From: CAZFIO01 sp964519585
GTDB lineage: Bacteria > Bacillota > Clostridia > Tissierellales > Tissierellaceae
DNA: 6,160 bases
Direction of reading: 5' to 3'
NCBI GenBank assembly: GCA_964519585.1
Contig: CAZFIO010000117.1
Coordinates: forward strand, 1-6,160
Below are positions 5,722 through 6,160 of this stretch, in pieces. The translations under genes and the position numbers were made by a program. The notes under the pieces are model-generated. The model saw only the letters and a list, made by a program, of their open reading frames with translations, ran no database searches and was not told where the DNA came from. Numbering within the stretch: the stretch's first letter is position 1; the number at the start of each line of letters is the position of its first letter.

Positions 5722-6160
5722 TTAATATTTTCCTAATGGTGGTTCTACTTCATCCGGTAGGGGACATTGGTAAGATCCACCATTTTGTTTTTTTACTAGG
5801 GCTTTTGCCTTATCTATTAAATCTGGTCTTTCCATTGTATAGATAGCTCCTAGGGCCATAGCCCTTGCTGCTGTTAGAAGACCCTTGTGGGCTAGTTGAC
5901 TTCCTGCTTGCCCCGTCATCTGCCAGGTGTGGCCAACATTTCCTATACAGGCAGTTGCCACATTAAGATTAATAGTAGGAGTAGCATAGGAAACATCACC
6001 TACATCCGTAGATCCAGATATATACATTTCATTTTTACCATCAAAGGGATGAATTACTGAGTCTAGAGGTTTGTTCAATACTTCCTCCAGCTTTTCCTCC
6101 CCATATCTTTTTATAATTCCTTCCCTAATTGTTTCCTTTGTCCTGTCATTATAGGAGTTT
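5722..6160 (-). CDS. M20-family amidohydrolase/peptidase, AbgB-like, C-terminal part
   Basis: The minus-strand frame is open from the window edge (first whole codon at 6159) to TAA at 5722-5724, giving 145 visible residues; the start and the first zinc-ligand region lie outside. A TTG at 6078 is an internal leucine, not a start, since coding sequence continues through it. The visible part matches the end of M20D enzymes of the AbgB (aminobenzoyl-glutamate utilisation protein B) type: GSTDVGDVSYATPT, GHTWQMTGQ, then the AHKGLLTAARAMA helix whose His is the likely late metal ligand, and a PLPDEVEPP tail. Such enzymes are cytoplasmic metal-dependent amide hydrolases. It converges on the sugar operon and shows no functional link to it. 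The family call is good; the substrate is unknown, and related family members (general amidohydrolases) are possible. Confidence 0.88.
   Translation of the reverse strand, partial: NSYNDRTKETIREGIIKRYGEEKLEEVLNKPLDSVIHPFDGKNEMYISGSTDVGDVSYATPTINLNVATACIGNVGHTWQMTGQAGSQLAHKGLLTAARAMALGAIYTMERPDLIDKAKALVKKQNGGSYQCPLPDEVEPPLGKY

Noticed and set aside
5722..6078. M20 gene starting at TTG 6078
   Set aside because: The frame continues open to the window edge with protein-like sequence, so TTG 6078 is an internal leucine of a longer gene.

Overview
The window is low-GC DNA with strong GGAGG-type ribosome binding sites, frequent AGA/AGG arginine and ATA isoleucine codons, and protein families typical of anaerobic Firmicutes. 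I read it as a chromosomal segment from a Clostridia/Tissierellia-like bacterium; nothing seen fixes the genus. No rRNA, tRNA, CRISPR array, insertion sequence or replication origin was seen.

Layout. At the left edge a minus-strand lipoprotein gene (1-255) runs off the window. A 229-base AT-rich divergent intergenic region follows. It holds a 33-bp near-perfect palindrome (338-370) and a second 9-bp inverted repeat (405-434), next to a candidate promoter. Then come plus-strand genes in close succession: a GPH-family sugar:cation symporter (485-2164), a GH88/GH105-type unsaturated uronyl hydrolase (2204-3268), a roughly 608-codon protein of a family I cannot name with a defined activity (3301-5127), and a TetR-family regulator (5138-5683). 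A short hairpin (5693-5712) separates this operon from a convergent minus-strand M20 peptidase/AbgB-like gene (5722-6160), which runs off the right edge.

How the genes probably work together (inference). The symporter would import an oligosaccharide carrying a 4,5-unsaturated uronic acid, as lyases produce from pectin/rhamnogalacturonan or glycosaminoglycan-like polymers. The intracellular GH105-type enzyme would remove the unsaturated uronate. The large unknown protein would carry out another step on the same glycan. The TetR protein at the operon end is a plausible ligand-responsive regulator acting at the palindrome upstream of the symporter.

Most notable observations: (1) the large unknown gene is interrupted by a single in-frame TAG at codon 256, with the same frame open on both sides and no ribosome binding site for the second half, so it is a nonsense pseudogene, a sequencing/strain variant, or a recoded amber codon; (2) the tandem TetR-type operator; (3) a roughly 95-residue hydrophilic insert with a calcium-loop-like motif in the last extracellular loop of the symporter.
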